Below are positions 49,216 through 58,558 of a DNA stretch of 64,000 bases, piece by piece (position 1 is the first letter of the stretch; each line of letters opens with the position of its first letter). The stretch spans positions 310,001 to 374,000 of the forward strand of contig CAWBNP010000002.1 in the NCBI GenBank assembly GCA_963790245.1. Reading direction: 5' to 3'. The stretch is from JACCVG01 sp963790245. Its GTDB lineage: Bacteria; Actinomycetota; Thermoleophilia; Solirubrobacterales; Thermoleophilaceae. A program made the translations under genes and the position numbers. The notes under the pieces are model-generated. The model was not told the origin of the DNA. It did not search any database and was given only the letters and a program-made list of their open reading frames with translations.

Positions 49216-52110
49216 TCAGCCGGCCGGACCGGCGTGGTTCTCCTGTAGCGCCAGTTGGAGCTGCTGGCGTGAACCGATTTCGAGTTTCGAGTAGGCGCTC
49301 GACAGATGCTTCTCAACGGTCTTGAGCGTCACGAACAACGCTCCGGCAATCTCCTTGTTCTTCATGCCTTGAGCTGCCAGGCGCGCGACGCGGCGTTCTG
49401 CGGCCGTAAGAGACTGAGCACCCGATAGTCGGAGCGACCGAGGCCGCGCGCCGAGCCCGTGCAGCGCGCGCTGACCCCGTGCGACAACAGCCTTCGACCC
49501 GCAGCGATGTGCCAGATCGACACCGCTGCTCAGTAGCTCGTGGGCCTCTGAAGAAGCGCCCGAGGTGGCTCGGCGGCCCTCGCGGGTAAGCGTCACGCCA
49601 AGATCGACCAACGCGCGCGCGTAGTCGAGGCGGGCCCGCGACGTCGCCAGCGTGGCGACCGCATCCCGTTGTTTGGCCAGCCCCGAGACACCCCCCTCGC
49701 AGAGCCCGACGATTCGCAGCGCGCGCCCGGTCAGGTAGGACAGGTCGATGCCCCTGACGATCTCGAGTTCCTCGAGCGCGAGTTCTCCGGCGAGGTCCCG
49801 GTCACCCATCGCCCAGTAGATCCTGGCGGCGGTTGAGCGCCACGCGCCGAACGCTGGGCTTCGGAACCCCCACCGCTCGCGGATGCGCCCGGCTTCGAGC
49901 ACATCCTCCAGCCCTCCCGAGCGATCACCGAGCACAGCCTTCAGGCGGCCGCGACTGATCAAGAGCAGGTCCGAAGGATACGCCGGTGGCAGGTCGCCGC
50001 ACATTCCGAGGGCCTCGAGCTCGCCCTGGGCAGCCCCCGCTGCGTCCTGCTCGAGCAGCAGGTCGACGACCACGGACGCGGCCCCGACGGCTCCGACCGA
50101 ACTGACCTCGAGCATGGCTCGCAGCGCATCGCGCGCGTAAGCCTCCGCATCGGCCACGTCGCCGTTGAGATAGGCCAACGTCGCCGCCGATGAGGAATGG
50201 TTTGCGAATCCGTGCAGGGACCCGACCTCGGGCCCGATCCGAAGCGCGTGCTCGAGCTCGGGCGCGAGTTCATCCCCGGCGTGCAGGCACGCGAGCGTCC
50301 AGCTCGGCTCAGCACTCATCATCGTGCTCGGCCCGTGCTCGGCGATCAGGGCCCCGTTGGCTAGCGCTGACTTGGCGGCGGCGATTGCCGTATCGGCCGG
50401 CGCGCCAGTCGCCATTCGACACCACGACAGGGGTGCGAGCACGGCGCGTCCGGCGGGCGAGTCGTGATCGAGGACCCTCGCTGCCGCCTCGAGCATCTCT
50501 CCGATTGGACCCAGCGGACGTGTGGCGAATACCAGCCAGGCCGCCTGCTCTCCGCGCAGCATGAGCTCTAGCTCGGGGTCGCGCCCCTCGGCCAACTCGC
50601 GAGCCTGCATCGCCACCGACTCTGCGGCGCTCCAGAGGCCGAAGTTGGCTGCCGAAGCCCAGGCGAGCGCTCTCAGCACCTCGATCCTGGCGATCGGATC
50701 GCGAACCAAGTCACGGGCTTCTTGGAGGTGATCGAGCGCCTCGGGCGCCGAGAGCAACGCCTCGGCTTGACCGAGCTCGAAAAGCACGGCACCCCGCCCA
50801 TCGGGCGACGGCGGTTCGCGCAGCGCTCTGCGGAGATAACTTACCCCCGTCTCCGGGGCACCGCGCTCGAGCGCCCGGCGCGCTGCGGTGCGCAAGATGT
50901 GCACGACGTCAGGGTCCTCCGCCGGTAACACGGCGAGCAGGTGATTGGCCGCGGCTTCGCTCGACTCGCCGCGGGCGAGCAACAGCTCCACGATTCGCCC
51001 GTGCGCATCCGAGCGGTCGAGCGCAGGAATCTGGCTGTAGACAGCGGCCCGCTGCAGGGGATGGGCGAATCCGAGCTCGGGCGAGGCGACTATGAGACCG
51101 GCTGCGACGAGCTCATCGACCGCCGCCTGCGCCGCGGGACCAGCGAGGCCTGCGAGGTCGGCGGCGATCGTCGCGTCAGCGACGTCGAACAGCGCGATCG
51201 CGGGTGCGAGCCGTTGCGCGTTGGTCGAGGTCCTTGCCAGACGATCGGTTACCGAGCGCACGACCCCGGCCGGCGAGAGGTCGCCGATGGAATCGATCTG
51301 GTCGGCTCCCACCCCGATTCCGTCGGCAACGATCGAGCGGACCAGCTCGTGGAGAAGGAACGGGTTCCCGCGCGTCGCGCGGTGGCAGGCCTCGCAGAAG
51401 CCCGCTTCGGCGTCGGCGCCGCAACGCGCCTTGATGATCGTCGTGCACTCGGCCGCGGTCAGGAACCGCGGCCGTAGCGTGGTCGACGAGGCGGCCGCGG
51501 CGATATCGGTTCCGAGTTGTGGATAGCGGCCCTCCCCTGGTCTATGGCTGATCACCAGGACGGCAGGTAGATCGGAGATCCGCCGCGCGAGGTAGGAGAT
51601 GAATCTGATCGAAGCGGGGTCGCTCCAGTGCAGATCGTCGATTGCCAGCACCAGCGGTGCCTCGCTGGCCATGTTGGCAGCCACCCAGTAAAGACCGTGC
51701 AGTGCGGCGTAAGGTTCGGGCAGTAGCCCGGACTCGGACTTTGGTGAATCGTTCCCAGGGAGCAATACGGGCCGCGCCAGGGCCGCGGTCCCGGTCAGTA
51801 GCGGGCCATCGCCATCGGCATCACGTTGGGCGACGACCTCGAACAGCTGTCGAATCACGCCGAATGGGAGCTCGCACTCGCCCTCGCCCGCGAACCCGCG
51901 CACAACGCGCATCCCCTCCGCCCGACCGATCTCGACGGCCCGCTCCAGGAGCGCCGTCTTCCCGATTCCGGCTTCGCCCTCGATCACCACGGTCGCACCG
52001 AACCCGGCGACGGCATCCTTGACACACATCTCGATGCGACCGACTTCCACGTCTCGACCGAGCAGCCGATCCGACTCCCGCGCGACCGTCGTCTTCCGTG
52101 AAGTCGCCAC
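49216..52110 (-). CDS. LuxR-family transcriptional regulator with AAA ATPase (LAL type)
   Basis: 964 residues. The ATPase has Walker A GEAGIGKT (45-52) and Walker B VLAIDDLHWSDPASI. A helical TPR-like central region (about 380-860) contains no other recognised domain. A C-terminal LuxR HTH (about 895-960) has LTAAERRVARLAAQGMKNKEIAGALFVTLKTVEKHLSSAYSKL. Such large regulators usually bind an inducer in the TPR region and oligomerise with ATP. GTG start. It lies 24 bases downstream of the fadD-like gene on the same strand, so it may be co-transcribed. The ligand and targets are unknown. Confidence 0.88.
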   Translation of the reverse strand: MATSRKTTVARESDRLLGRDVEVGRIEMCVKDAVAGFGATVVIEGEAGIGKTALLERAVEIGRAEGMRVVRGFAGEGECELPFGVIRQLFEVVAQRDADGDGPLLTGTAALARPVLLPGNDSPKSESGLLPEPYAALHGLYWVAANMASEAPLVLAIDDLHWSDPASIRFISYLARRISDLPAVLVISHRPGEGRYPQLGTDIAAAASSTTLRPRFLTAAECTTIIKARCGADAEAGFCEACHRATRGNPFLLHELVRSIVADGIGVGADQIDSIGDLSPAGVVRSVTDRLARTSTNAQRLAPAIALFDVADATIAADLAGLAGPAAQAAVDELVAAGLIVASPELGFAHPLQRAAVYSQIPALDRSDAHGRIVELLLARGESSEAAANHLLAVLPAEDPDVVHILRTAARRALERGAPETGVSYLRRALREPPSPDGRGAVLFELGQAEALLSAPEALDHLQEARDLVRDPIARIEVLRALAWASAANFGLWSAAESVAMQARELAEGRDPELELMLRGEQAAWLVFATRPLGPIGEMLEAAARVLDHDSPAGRAVLAPLSWCRMATGAPADTAIAAAKSALANGALIAEHGPSTMMSAEPSWTLACLHAGDELAPELEHALRIGPEVGSLHGFANHSSSAATLAYLNGDVADAEAYARDALRAMLEVSSVGAVGAASVVVDLLLEQDAAGAAQGELEALGMCGDLPPAYPSDLLLISRGRLKAVLGDRSGGLEDVLEAGRIRERWGFRSPAFGAWRSTAARIYWAMGDRDLAGELALEELEIVRGIDLSYLTGRALRIVGLCEGGVSGLAKQRDAVATLATSRARLDYARALVDLGVTLTREGRRATSGASSEAHELLSSGVDLAHRCGSKAVVARGQRALHGLGARPRSLRLSGAQSLTAAERRVARLAAQGMKNKEIAGALFVTLKTVEKHLSSAYSKLEIGSRQQLQLALQENHAGPAG

Positions 52111-52134
52111 CGCCCCCGTGAGCCTAGCCGACCC

Positions 52135-53931
52135 CTAGGAGTACATCGCCTCGATCTCGGCGTCGTACTTCTCCGCGATCGGCTTGCGCTTGAGCTTCAT
52201 CGTCGGCGTCAGCTCGTCGCCGCCCGGCGCCCAGTCACCTTTGACGATCGTGAACTTCTTGATCTGTTCGACGCGCGCGAGCTTTGCGTTGGCCTCGTCG
52301 ATCCCTTCCTGGACCGCCGCGATCACCGCCTCCTGCGTCGCCAGGCCTTCGAGCGAGCCGTCCTCGATGTCCTGCTTCGCGGCCCACGCGGGCGCGAAGT
52401 CGGGGTCCAGCACGATCAGGGCCGTGTTGTAGGACCGTCCGTCGCCGATCGCGCAGGCCTGGCCGATCAGCGGGCTCGCGGTCTTGACGGCCGCCTCGAT
52501 ATTGGCCGGCGACATGTTCTTGCCGGCGGCGTTGATGATCAGCTCTTTCTTGCGGTCGACGATCTTGAGGAAGCCGTCCTCGTCGATTTCGCCGATGTCC
52601 CCGGTCAGCAGCCAGCCGTCGGGACCGATCGTCTCGGCCGTCTTCTCGGGCAGGTTGCGGTAGCCGACCATGATCGAGTCGCCCCGGACGAGCACCTCTC
52701 CGTCCTCGGCAAGCTTGATCTCCATCCCCGGTACGACCGGGCCGACGGTCCCGAGCTTGACCTCGCCCGGCCGGTTGCAGGTCGCAACGCCCGAGGTCTC
52801 GGACATCCCCCACAGCTCCGCGAGCTCGATCCCGATCGCGTGGAAGAACTCGAGTACTTCGATCGGGGTTGGCGCGGCGCCGACGTTGACGGTGATCGCC
52901 CGATCCAGTCCGAGCTGCTTGCGCAGGTGGACGAACATCGCCTCATCCGCCGCGGCGACCTTCGCGGCGAGCTCCTCCGGTACGGGCTTGCCGGCTTGCT
53001 CGAGGCGCACTTTCTCGATCGCGGCGCCGAGCGCCGCCTCCGCCTGCTCGCGTGCCTCGCCCTCCTGGGCGGCGAGCATCGTCTCGAGCCCCGCCTTGAG
53101 CTTCTCCCAGATCCGCGGGACGGCGAAGAACCATTCCGGCCGCACCTCGGGCAGGTATTCCATGATCTTGCGGCCGTCGTCGCAGCAGTGGACCGTGCCC
53201 GCGAAGACGAGCGGGAGGTAGTGATGGGCGCCCCGCTCGGCGATGTGGGCGCTCGGCAGCCACGAGATCACGCTCAGTCCCTCGGGCATCCTGACGACGT
53301 CCTTGACGCCGCGCACGAGGCTGAAGAGATTGCGGTGGGATAGCTGGACGCCCTTCGGCGGGCCGGTCGTGCCCGAGGTATAGATCAGCGTGAGGATGTC
53401 CTCGGCGTCGATCTCGGCGCGCGCGGCGCGACCGTCGAAGTCGGGGTCCATCGCCTCGAGCTCGGCGAGTGAAATCGTCCCCTCGGGGGCATCGCCGTCG
53501 ATCACGACCAGGTGCTCGAGTTCGGGCAGGTTCTTTCGAGCCTCGAGGAAGTTGGCGAGATAGGCCTGCTCGACCATTCCGACCCTGGCTGCCGAGTCCG
53601 AACAGACGTACTCGATCTGGCCGGGCGCGTAGGTTTGGTAGATCGAGAACGGAGTCGCGCCGACGGTTACCGCGGCCAGGTCGCAGATATGGAACTCGGG
53701 GCGGTTGCCGAACATCAGTGCGACGCAGTCGCCGGCTCCGATGCCGAGCTTGCGCAGTCCGCCGGCAATCGCGTCGACCCGCGCCCGCGCCTGCTCCCAG
53801 GTCAGCTCGAGGCTACCGTCCCTCGTCCTGAATGCGACTCGCTCGCCGGCCCGGTCGGCAGTCAGGTCGAGCGCCTCGCCGATCGTCGTCGCGTCGATCG
53901 CTGAGCGACCCTCGCTGGTGCTCGCTTCCAC
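52135..53931 (-). CDS. Long-chain fatty-acid-CoA ligase
   Basis: 598 residues of the AMP-forming synthetase family. The P-loop-like motif is LIYTSGTTGPPKGVQLSHRN, A5 is LWGMSETSG, A7 is WLLTGDIGEIDEDGFLKIVDRKKELI, and the C-terminal Lys is in ELTPTMKLKRKPIAEKY. It activates fatty acids to acyl-CoA for oxidation or lipid synthesis. GTG 53931 is preferred because GGAGGAG lies at good spacing upstream; a longer start at 53970 is less likely. Chain length is not predictable. Adjacent to rseP with 56 bases between. Confidence 0.88.
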   Translation of the reverse strand: MEASTSEGRSAIDATTIGEALDLTADRAGERVAFRTRDGSLELTWEQARARVDAIAGGLRKLGIGAGDCVALMFGNRPEFHICDLAAVTVGATPFSIYQTYAPGQIEYVCSDSAARVGMVEQAYLANFLEARKNLPELEHLVVIDGDAPEGTISLAELEAMDPDFDGRAARAEIDAEDILTLIYTSGTTGPPKGVQLSHRNLFSLVRGVKDVVRMPEGLSVISWLPSAHIAERGAHHYLPLVFAGTVHCCDDGRKIMEYLPEVRPEWFFAVPRIWEKLKAGLETMLAAQEGEAREQAEAALGAAIEKVRLEQAGKPVPEELAAKVAAADEAMFVHLRKQLGLDRAITVNVGAAPTPIEVLEFFHAIGIELAELWGMSETSGVATCNRPGEVKLGTVGPVVPGMEIKLAEDGEVLVRGDSIMVGYRNLPEKTAETIGPDGWLLTGDIGEIDEDGFLKIVDRKKELIINAAGKNMSPANIEAAVKTASPLIGQACAIGDGRSYNTALIVLDPDFAPAWAAKQDIEDGSLEGLATQEAVIAAVQEGIDEANAKLARVEQIKKFTIVKGDWAPGGDELTPTMKLKRKPIAEKYDAEIEAMYS

Positions 53932-53987
53932 TGCTCCTCCTCCGTTCGCGGGACGCAATCCTCGGCCCAAACCTAACGGACGACGGA

Positions 53988-55094
53988 CTATCGGACGCTG
54001 AACCCCTCGCCTAACAACCTTCCGATGTCGTTGGTGAATCCGATCACGAACAAGGGGATCAGGAGCATGATCCCGATCACCCCCGCGCGCTCCATCGTCG
54101 CGAGCTGAACCGGCTTGCGGCGGATCTTCTCGACGACCGCCCAGAAGATGTGGCCGCCGTCGAGCGGCAGGAACGGGAACAGGTTGATGATCGCCAGCGA
54201 CAGGCTGATGACCGCAAGGATCAGGACCACGTCACCCGGCGCTTGGATGATCGCCTGACGCGTCGTCTCGTAGGAGCCGACGACACCCGTGATCTGGGCG
54301 CGCTGGACCGGATCGAACAGCCGGGCGGGCAACTCGACTGTCAGGCGCGCGAGGCGAAGCGATCCGTCCAGACCCCGCATCACGGCCGGGCCGAAAGCCA
54401 TCGGCTCGCGGTCGAGGCCGTAGCGGAACCCAACCCGGTTGCGCTTGGTGGCGACGTCGTAGGTCGGCGTGAGCGCGATCTGCTGGCGACTCCCGTCGGC
54501 GCGCTCGATGAGGAGCTCGGCGGGGTCGGCGGCGCGACAGTTCTGGAATGGCACCGCGACCGGACACCTGTGTCCGTCGATTACCGCCGAGAGCGCCTGC
54601 GGGCTCCACCTCACTCCATCGACCGAGATCAGCCGATCACCGGGTTCGATCACCCCGGCGGCCGGACTCCCCGCCACGACTTCGTCGACCCGATCGGAGA
54701 TTGCGGTGGGCGGGCCGATCAGCCAGAGGAAAGCGATCAGCAGGACGACGCCGATCACGAGGTTGACCGCCGGACCCGCGGCGATCACGACGATCCGCTT
54801 CCAGACCGGCTGCGCGTGGTATGCGCGATCGCGGACGTCCTCGGGCAGATCCTCGGCGGGGCTCATCCCGCTGATCCGGACATAGCCGCCCAGCGGAACG
54901 GCGCCGATCGCGTACTCGGTTTCGCCGATCTGCTTGCGGAAGATCAAGGGCGGGAAGAACAGGGCGAACCGCTCGACCCGCATCCCAACCGCCTTGGCGG
55001 CCGCAAAGTGGCCCGCCTCGTGCAAGACGACGAGCGACGCGAAGCCGACGAAGGCCAGCACCCACGGCAGCAGACCGCTCAGGAACGCGAGCAT
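53988..55094 (-). CDS. rseP: Site-2 protease RseP/RasP-like zinc metalloprotease
   Basis: 368-residue M50 intramembrane protease that cleaves anti-sigma factors and signal peptides within the membrane. The zinc motif is H25-E-A-G-H29 in VVLHEAGHFAAAKAVGM in the first helix. A PDZ domain (about 125-210) contains GSPAAGVIEPGDRLISVDG. The third metal ligand Asp lies in NLFPFLPLDGGH. Three bases after the dxr stop. Standard member of the dxr-rseP-ispG-proS block. Confidence 0.93.
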   Translation of the reverse strand: MLAFLSGLLPWVLAFVGFASLVVLHEAGHFAAAKAVGMRVERFALFFPPLIFRKQIGETEYAIGAVPLGGYVRISGMSPAEDLPEDVRDRAYHAQPVWKRIVVIAAGPAVNLVIGVVLLIAFLWLIGPPTAISDRVDEVVAGSPAAGVIEPGDRLISVDGVRWSPQALSAVIDGHRCPVAVPFQNCRAADPAELLIERADGSRQQIALTPTYDVATKRNRVGFRYGLDREPMAFGPAVMRGLDGSLRLARLTVELPARLFDPVQRAQITGVVGSYETTRQAIIQAPGDVVLILAVISLSLAIINLFPFLPLDGGHIFWAVVEKIRRKPVQLATMERAGVIGIMLLIPLFVIGFTNDIGRLLGEGFSVR

Positions 55095-55097
55095 CGG

Positions 55098-56252
55098 TTA
55101 GCTCGCCACGCCGGCGAGCAGTGCCTCGGAGCGCTCACGCGCGACCGAGTCCGTCCGGTAGAGGTCCGAGAAGTGGCCCACGGGCTCGGCCGGGATCTCG
55201 TCGAGCACCCGCTCGATCAGATCGGCGATCCCGGTGAACGGGAGCGTGCCATCGAGGAACGCCGCGACGGCGACCTCGTTCGCCGCGTTCAGCACGCAGG
55301 GCGCGGTCCCGCCCGCCTGCGCCGCTTCGCGGGCGAGGCGCAGGCAGCCGAAGGTCGCGGCGTCGGGCGCCTCGAAGGTCAGCTGACCGATCGCTGCGAG
55401 GTCGAGCGACGGAACGTCGACGTCGGCGCGCTCGGGGTGGTGTAGCGCGAAGGAGATCGGGACGCGCATGTCGGGCAGCCCCATGTGGGCGAGAGCCGCG
55501 CCGTCGTTGAGCGCAACCAGCGAGTGGACGATCGACTGCGGGTGTACGACGACGTCGATCCGCTCGAGCGGCACGCCGAACAGGTGGTGAGCCTCGATCA
55601 GCTCGAGCCCCTTGTTCATCAGCGTCGCTGAGTCGATCGAGATCTTGCCCCCCATCGCCCAGGTCGGGTGGGCGAGCGCCTGCTCGATCGTCACGTCGGC
55701 CAGTTCGGCCGCGGTCCGGCCCCTGAAAGGGCCGCCCGACGCCGTGAGGATCAGCTTGTCGATCGTGCCCGGCCGCCGCTCCGCCCCGATCAGCTGATGC
55801 AGCGCCGAGTGCTCCGAGTCGACCGGGATCACGCTGGCCCCGGTCGCCTCCGCGAGCGCCATCACCAGTTCCCCGCCAACGACCAGGCTCTCCTTGTTGG
55901 CCAGCGCGAGGTCGATCCCCTCCCCGAGCGTCGCGATCGTCGGACCGAGGCCGGCCGACCCGACGAGCGCGTTGAGCACCACGTCGCAATCGGTCTCACA
56001 GATCAGGCTGACGAGCCCCTCGGCGCCGCTCAAGACCTCACCCCCGCTCCACGCTCGCGCCGCGGCCTCCGCAGAGCCCTCGTCGGCGAGCGCGACTCGA
56101 TCGACACCGACCTCTTCGGCCTGGGCGAGCAGCCGCTCGAAGCTCGTGGCGGCCGCGAGGCCGACGATCTCGAGCGTTTCGCTGGCCCGGACGACCTCGA
56201 TCGCCTGTCGGCCGATCGAGCCGGTTGACCCGAGTATCAGGACGCGCTTCAT
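55098..56252 (-). CDS. dxr: 1-deoxy-D-xylulose 5-phosphate reductoisomerase
   Basis: Second step of the MEP pathway, converting DXP to MEP with NADPH and a divalent metal. The 384-residue protein has ILGSTGSIGRQAIEVVR (NADPH site), ALANKESLVVGGEL, VDSEHSALHQLI (metal ligands), ASGGPFRG and HPTWAMGGKISIDSATLMNKGLE. Length is normal. Expressed together with rseP (3-base gap) and cdsA (about 42 bases). Provides isoprenoid precursors for UppS, encoded two genes away. Confidence 0.96.
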   Translation of the reverse strand: MKRVLILGSTGSIGRQAIEVVRASETLEIVGLAAATSFERLLAQAEEVGVDRVALADEGSAEAAARAWSGGEVLSGAEGLVSLICETDCDVVLNALVGSAGLGPTIATLGEGIDLALANKESLVVGGELVMALAEATGASVIPVDSEHSALHQLIGAERRPGTIDKLILTASGGPFRGRTAAELADVTIEQALAHPTWAMGGKISIDSATLMNKGLELIEAHHLFGVPLERIDVVVHPQSIVHSLVALNDGAALAHMGLPDMRVPISFALHHPERADVDVPSLDLAAIGQLTFEAPDAATFGCLRLAREAAQAGGTAPCVLNAANEVAVAAFLDGTLPFTGIADLIERVLDEIPAEPVGHFSDLYRTDSVARERSEALLAGVAS

Positions 56253-56294
56253 CGACGGTCGAGTGTACGGACAGGGTGCCCGCGCTCGCGCGCC

Positions 56295-57251
56295 TTACAG
56301 GATCAGCAAAGCGACGTAGTACCCGACGACGACGCTGAACAACGCGGCGTCGATCCGGTCCAGGACGCCGCCGTGAGCGCCGAAGAAGGTGCCGGTGTCC
56401 TTGGTCGCGAGGTCTCGCTTGATCATCGACTGGAAGAGGTCGCCGACGGGCGCCGCGAGCGCGACAGCGAAGCCGATGATCAGCGCGTCGGTTCCCGAGA
56501 ACCAGTCCTGGTAAGCGACCGCGAAGCCCCAGAAGGCAAGCGTCCCGCCGAGGATTCCCGCGAGTAGCCCCTCGAGACTCTTGTTCGGCGAGATCAGCGG
56601 CGCAAGTGGCCGGCGGCCCCAAGCGCGGCCGCCGAAATAGGCGCACGTATCGCCGATGAAGGTGCCGATCAGGATGTCGAGGATCAGCCCGCCGCCGTTG
56701 GGCAGCTCACGGATCAGCACCGCGTGCGCGATCGGCAGCCCGATCCAGAGGATTCCGAACAGCGTTACCGCGATCCCCCACGAGACGTTCTCGCGGCGCG
56801 GTCGAATGACCGCCAGGACAAAGACGAGCGGGAACGATGCGAGCAGCACGATCAACATCTGATCCGGCCCCCCGTAGAGCGCCGCGATCACGAGCCCGAG
56901 CATCCCGAGGAACCCCGCTAGGTCGATCGGCCGGACGCGGCGCATCAGCGTGTAGAGCTCGTGCATCGCGAGGATGCCAAGCCCGAGCAGGCCGACCGCG
57001 AAGATCTCGCCGCCGTAGGCGATGATCAGCAACGCGAAGGCGATCGCGGGGATCGCGGTCAGGACGCGTGCGCGCGTCTCGCTGCGCCGCCGGCGACTTT
57101 TCATCCGCTCCGGCCGCCGACGTGCCGGCCGCTCGCGGTCCGTACGGGGTTCGTATATCTGCTGTGGCGAGCCCGGACGACGTTGGGGAGGGTCTGACCG
57201 CGTCCGGCGACGCGGCTCCTCGCCGTCGGGCGGATCCTCGAAGTAGGACAC
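56295..57251 (-). CDS. cdsA: Phosphatidate cytidylyltransferase
   Basis: 318 residues, makes CDP-diacylglycerol from phosphatidate and CTP for phospholipid synthesis. The CDS signature is SMIKRDLATKDTGTFFGAHGGVLDRID; a hydrophobic part has about eight helices. The N-terminal about 55 residues are basic and Arg/Pro-rich, unlike the helical rest, so translation may start later or the tail is cytoplasmic. The uppS stop abuts the ATG (57252/57251). CDP-diacylglycerol is the substrate of the pgsA product. Confidence 0.93.
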   Translation of the reverse strand: MSYFEDPPDGEEPRRRTRSDPPQRRPGSPQQIYEPRTDRERPARRRPERMKSRRRRSETRARVLTAIPAIAFALLIIAYGGEIFAVGLLGLGILAMHELYTLMRRVRPIDLAGFLGMLGLVIAALYGGPDQMLIVLLASFPLVFVLAVIRPRRENVSWGIAVTLFGILWIGLPIAHAVLIRELPNGGGLILDILIGTFIGDTCAYFGGRAWGRRPLAPLISPNKSLEGLLAGILGGTLAFWGFAVAYQDWFSGTDALIIGFAVALAAPVGDLFQSMIKRDLATKDTGTFFGAHGGVLDRIDAALFSVVVGYYVALLIL

Positions 57252-57914
57252 CTAGCGCGCCCCGAAACGTCGTTGGCGGGCATCGAACTCGGCCAGCGCG
57301 GCCTCGAGGTCGGTGCGCCCGAAATCAGGCCACAGCCGGTCAGTCAGGACGATCTCGGCGTAGGCGCACTGCCAGAGCAGGAAGTTCGACAGCCGCGCCT
57401 CGCCGCTCGTGCGAATCAGCAGCTCCGGATCGGTCAGCTCGGGCGCGTAAAGCAGCTCGGCGAACTGTTCCTCGGTCTCGCCATCGAAGCGCCGCGCGGC
57501 GTCGACGATCTCGGCGCGCCCGCCGTAGTTGAACGCGATGAACAGCCCGAGCCGGCTGTTGGCCGCCGTCCGCTGCTCGGCATCGTCCATTCGAGCACGA
57601 AGCTCGTTGGAGACCTCGTCGCGGCGACCGATGAACCGCATCCGCACCCCTTGCTCGTGGAGCTCGGGCGTCTCGGACTCGATCAGCTCGGCGAACATCG
57701 CCATCAACCCGCTGACCTCGTCGTCGGGCCGGGTCCAGTTCTCCGTCGAGAAGGCGTAGACGGTCAGCTCGGCGAGATCAAGCGCGACCGCGTCGCGAAC
57801 GATCTGCTTGAGCGCCTGCGCGCCCGCGCGGTGGCCGTCGAGCACGGGCACTCCACGATCGCGCGCCCAGCGCGCGTTGCCGTCCATGATGATTGCGACG
57901 TGCCTGGCGGCCAT
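57252..57914 (-). CDS. uppS: Isoprenyl (undecaprenyl) diphosphate synthase
   Basis: Cis-prenyltransferase producing the lipid carrier for cell wall building blocks. 220 residues. The conserved opening is IIMDGNARWARDRGVPVLDGHRAG, with the catalytic Asp in MDGN, and the C-terminal motif is RTSGEARLSNFLLWQCAYAEI. Slightly shorter than most (about 240-260). Chain length is not predictable. Follows frr by 46 bases. Confidence 0.94.
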   Translation of the reverse strand: MAARHVAIIMDGNARWARDRGVPVLDGHRAGAQALKQIVRDAVALDLAELTVYAFSTENWTRPDDEVSGLMAMFAELIESETPELHEQGVRMRFIGRRDEVSNELRARMDDAEQRTAANSRLGLFIAFNYGGRAEIVDAARRFDGETEEQFAELLYAPELTDPELLIRTSGEARLSNFLLWQCAYAEIVLTDRLWPDFGRTDLEAALAEFDARQRRFGAR

Positions 57915-57960
57915 GGCGTCGCTCCCCTCGGGTCGCCCTCGTGGCCGGTCGGCCGCCGGG

Positions 57961-58542
57961 TCAGACCTCGAGGATCTCCTCTTCCTTGCCGGCCAGCGTG
58001 TCCTCGATCTCCTTGACGTGGCGGTCGGTGAGCTTCTGCAGCTCGCCTTCGGCGCGGCGCTCGTCGTCCTCGCCGGCGTCGCCCGCGCTCTTGAGCTCGC
58101 GCAGATCGTGCATCACGTCGCGGCGGACGTTGCGAATCGCGACACGGCCGCTCTCGGCGATGCCGTGCACGACCTTGACGAGGTCGCGGCGGCGCTCCTC
58201 GGTCAGCTCCGGGATCGAGAGCCGAATCAGGTTGCCGTCGTTGGAGGGCGTGAGCCCGAGGTCGGACTCGATGACCGCCTTCTCGATCGCCTTGATCGAA
58301 GTCTTGTCGTAAGGAGTGATGGTCAGCAGACGCGCCTCGGACGCGGAGATGTTCGCGAGCTGTTTGAGTGGCGTAGAGGCCCCGTAGTAGTCGACCTCGA
58401 CGCGGTCGAGCAGGTGCGGCGAAGCGCGGCCGGTGCGGACGGTCGAGAACTCCGATCGGGTCGCCTCGACCGACTTCAGCATCCGCTCTCCGGCGTCTGC
58501 GAGCAGTTCGTCGATGATCTCGGTTGCCACGCTCTCCCTCAC
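57961..58542 (-). CDS. frr: Ribosome recycling factor
   Basis: 193 residues, splits post-termination ribosomes with EF-G. It shows the canonical two-domain protein with VRTGRASPHLLDRVEVDYYGASTPLKQLANISA and a C-terminal long helix bundle ending VKEIEDTLAGKEEEILEV. A short alternative start four codons later (GTG) would give the usual VATEIIDELL opening. 16 bases after pyrH. Confidence 0.96.
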   Translation of the reverse strand: MRESVATEIIDELLADAGERMLKSVEATRSEFSTVRTGRASPHLLDRVEVDYYGASTPLKQLANISASEARLLTITPYDKTSIKAIEKAVIESDLGLTPSNDGNLIRLSIPELTEERRRDLVKVVHGIAESGRVAIRNVRRDVMHDLRELKSAGDAGEDDERRAEGELQKLTDRHVKEIEDTLAGKEEEILEV

Positions 58543-58558
58543 TCCTGAATAGTGCTTT

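Noticed and set aside
54150..55445. 431-codon plus-strand frame opposite rseP and dxr
   Set aside because: Spans two well-supported genes on the other strand and has no domain features.
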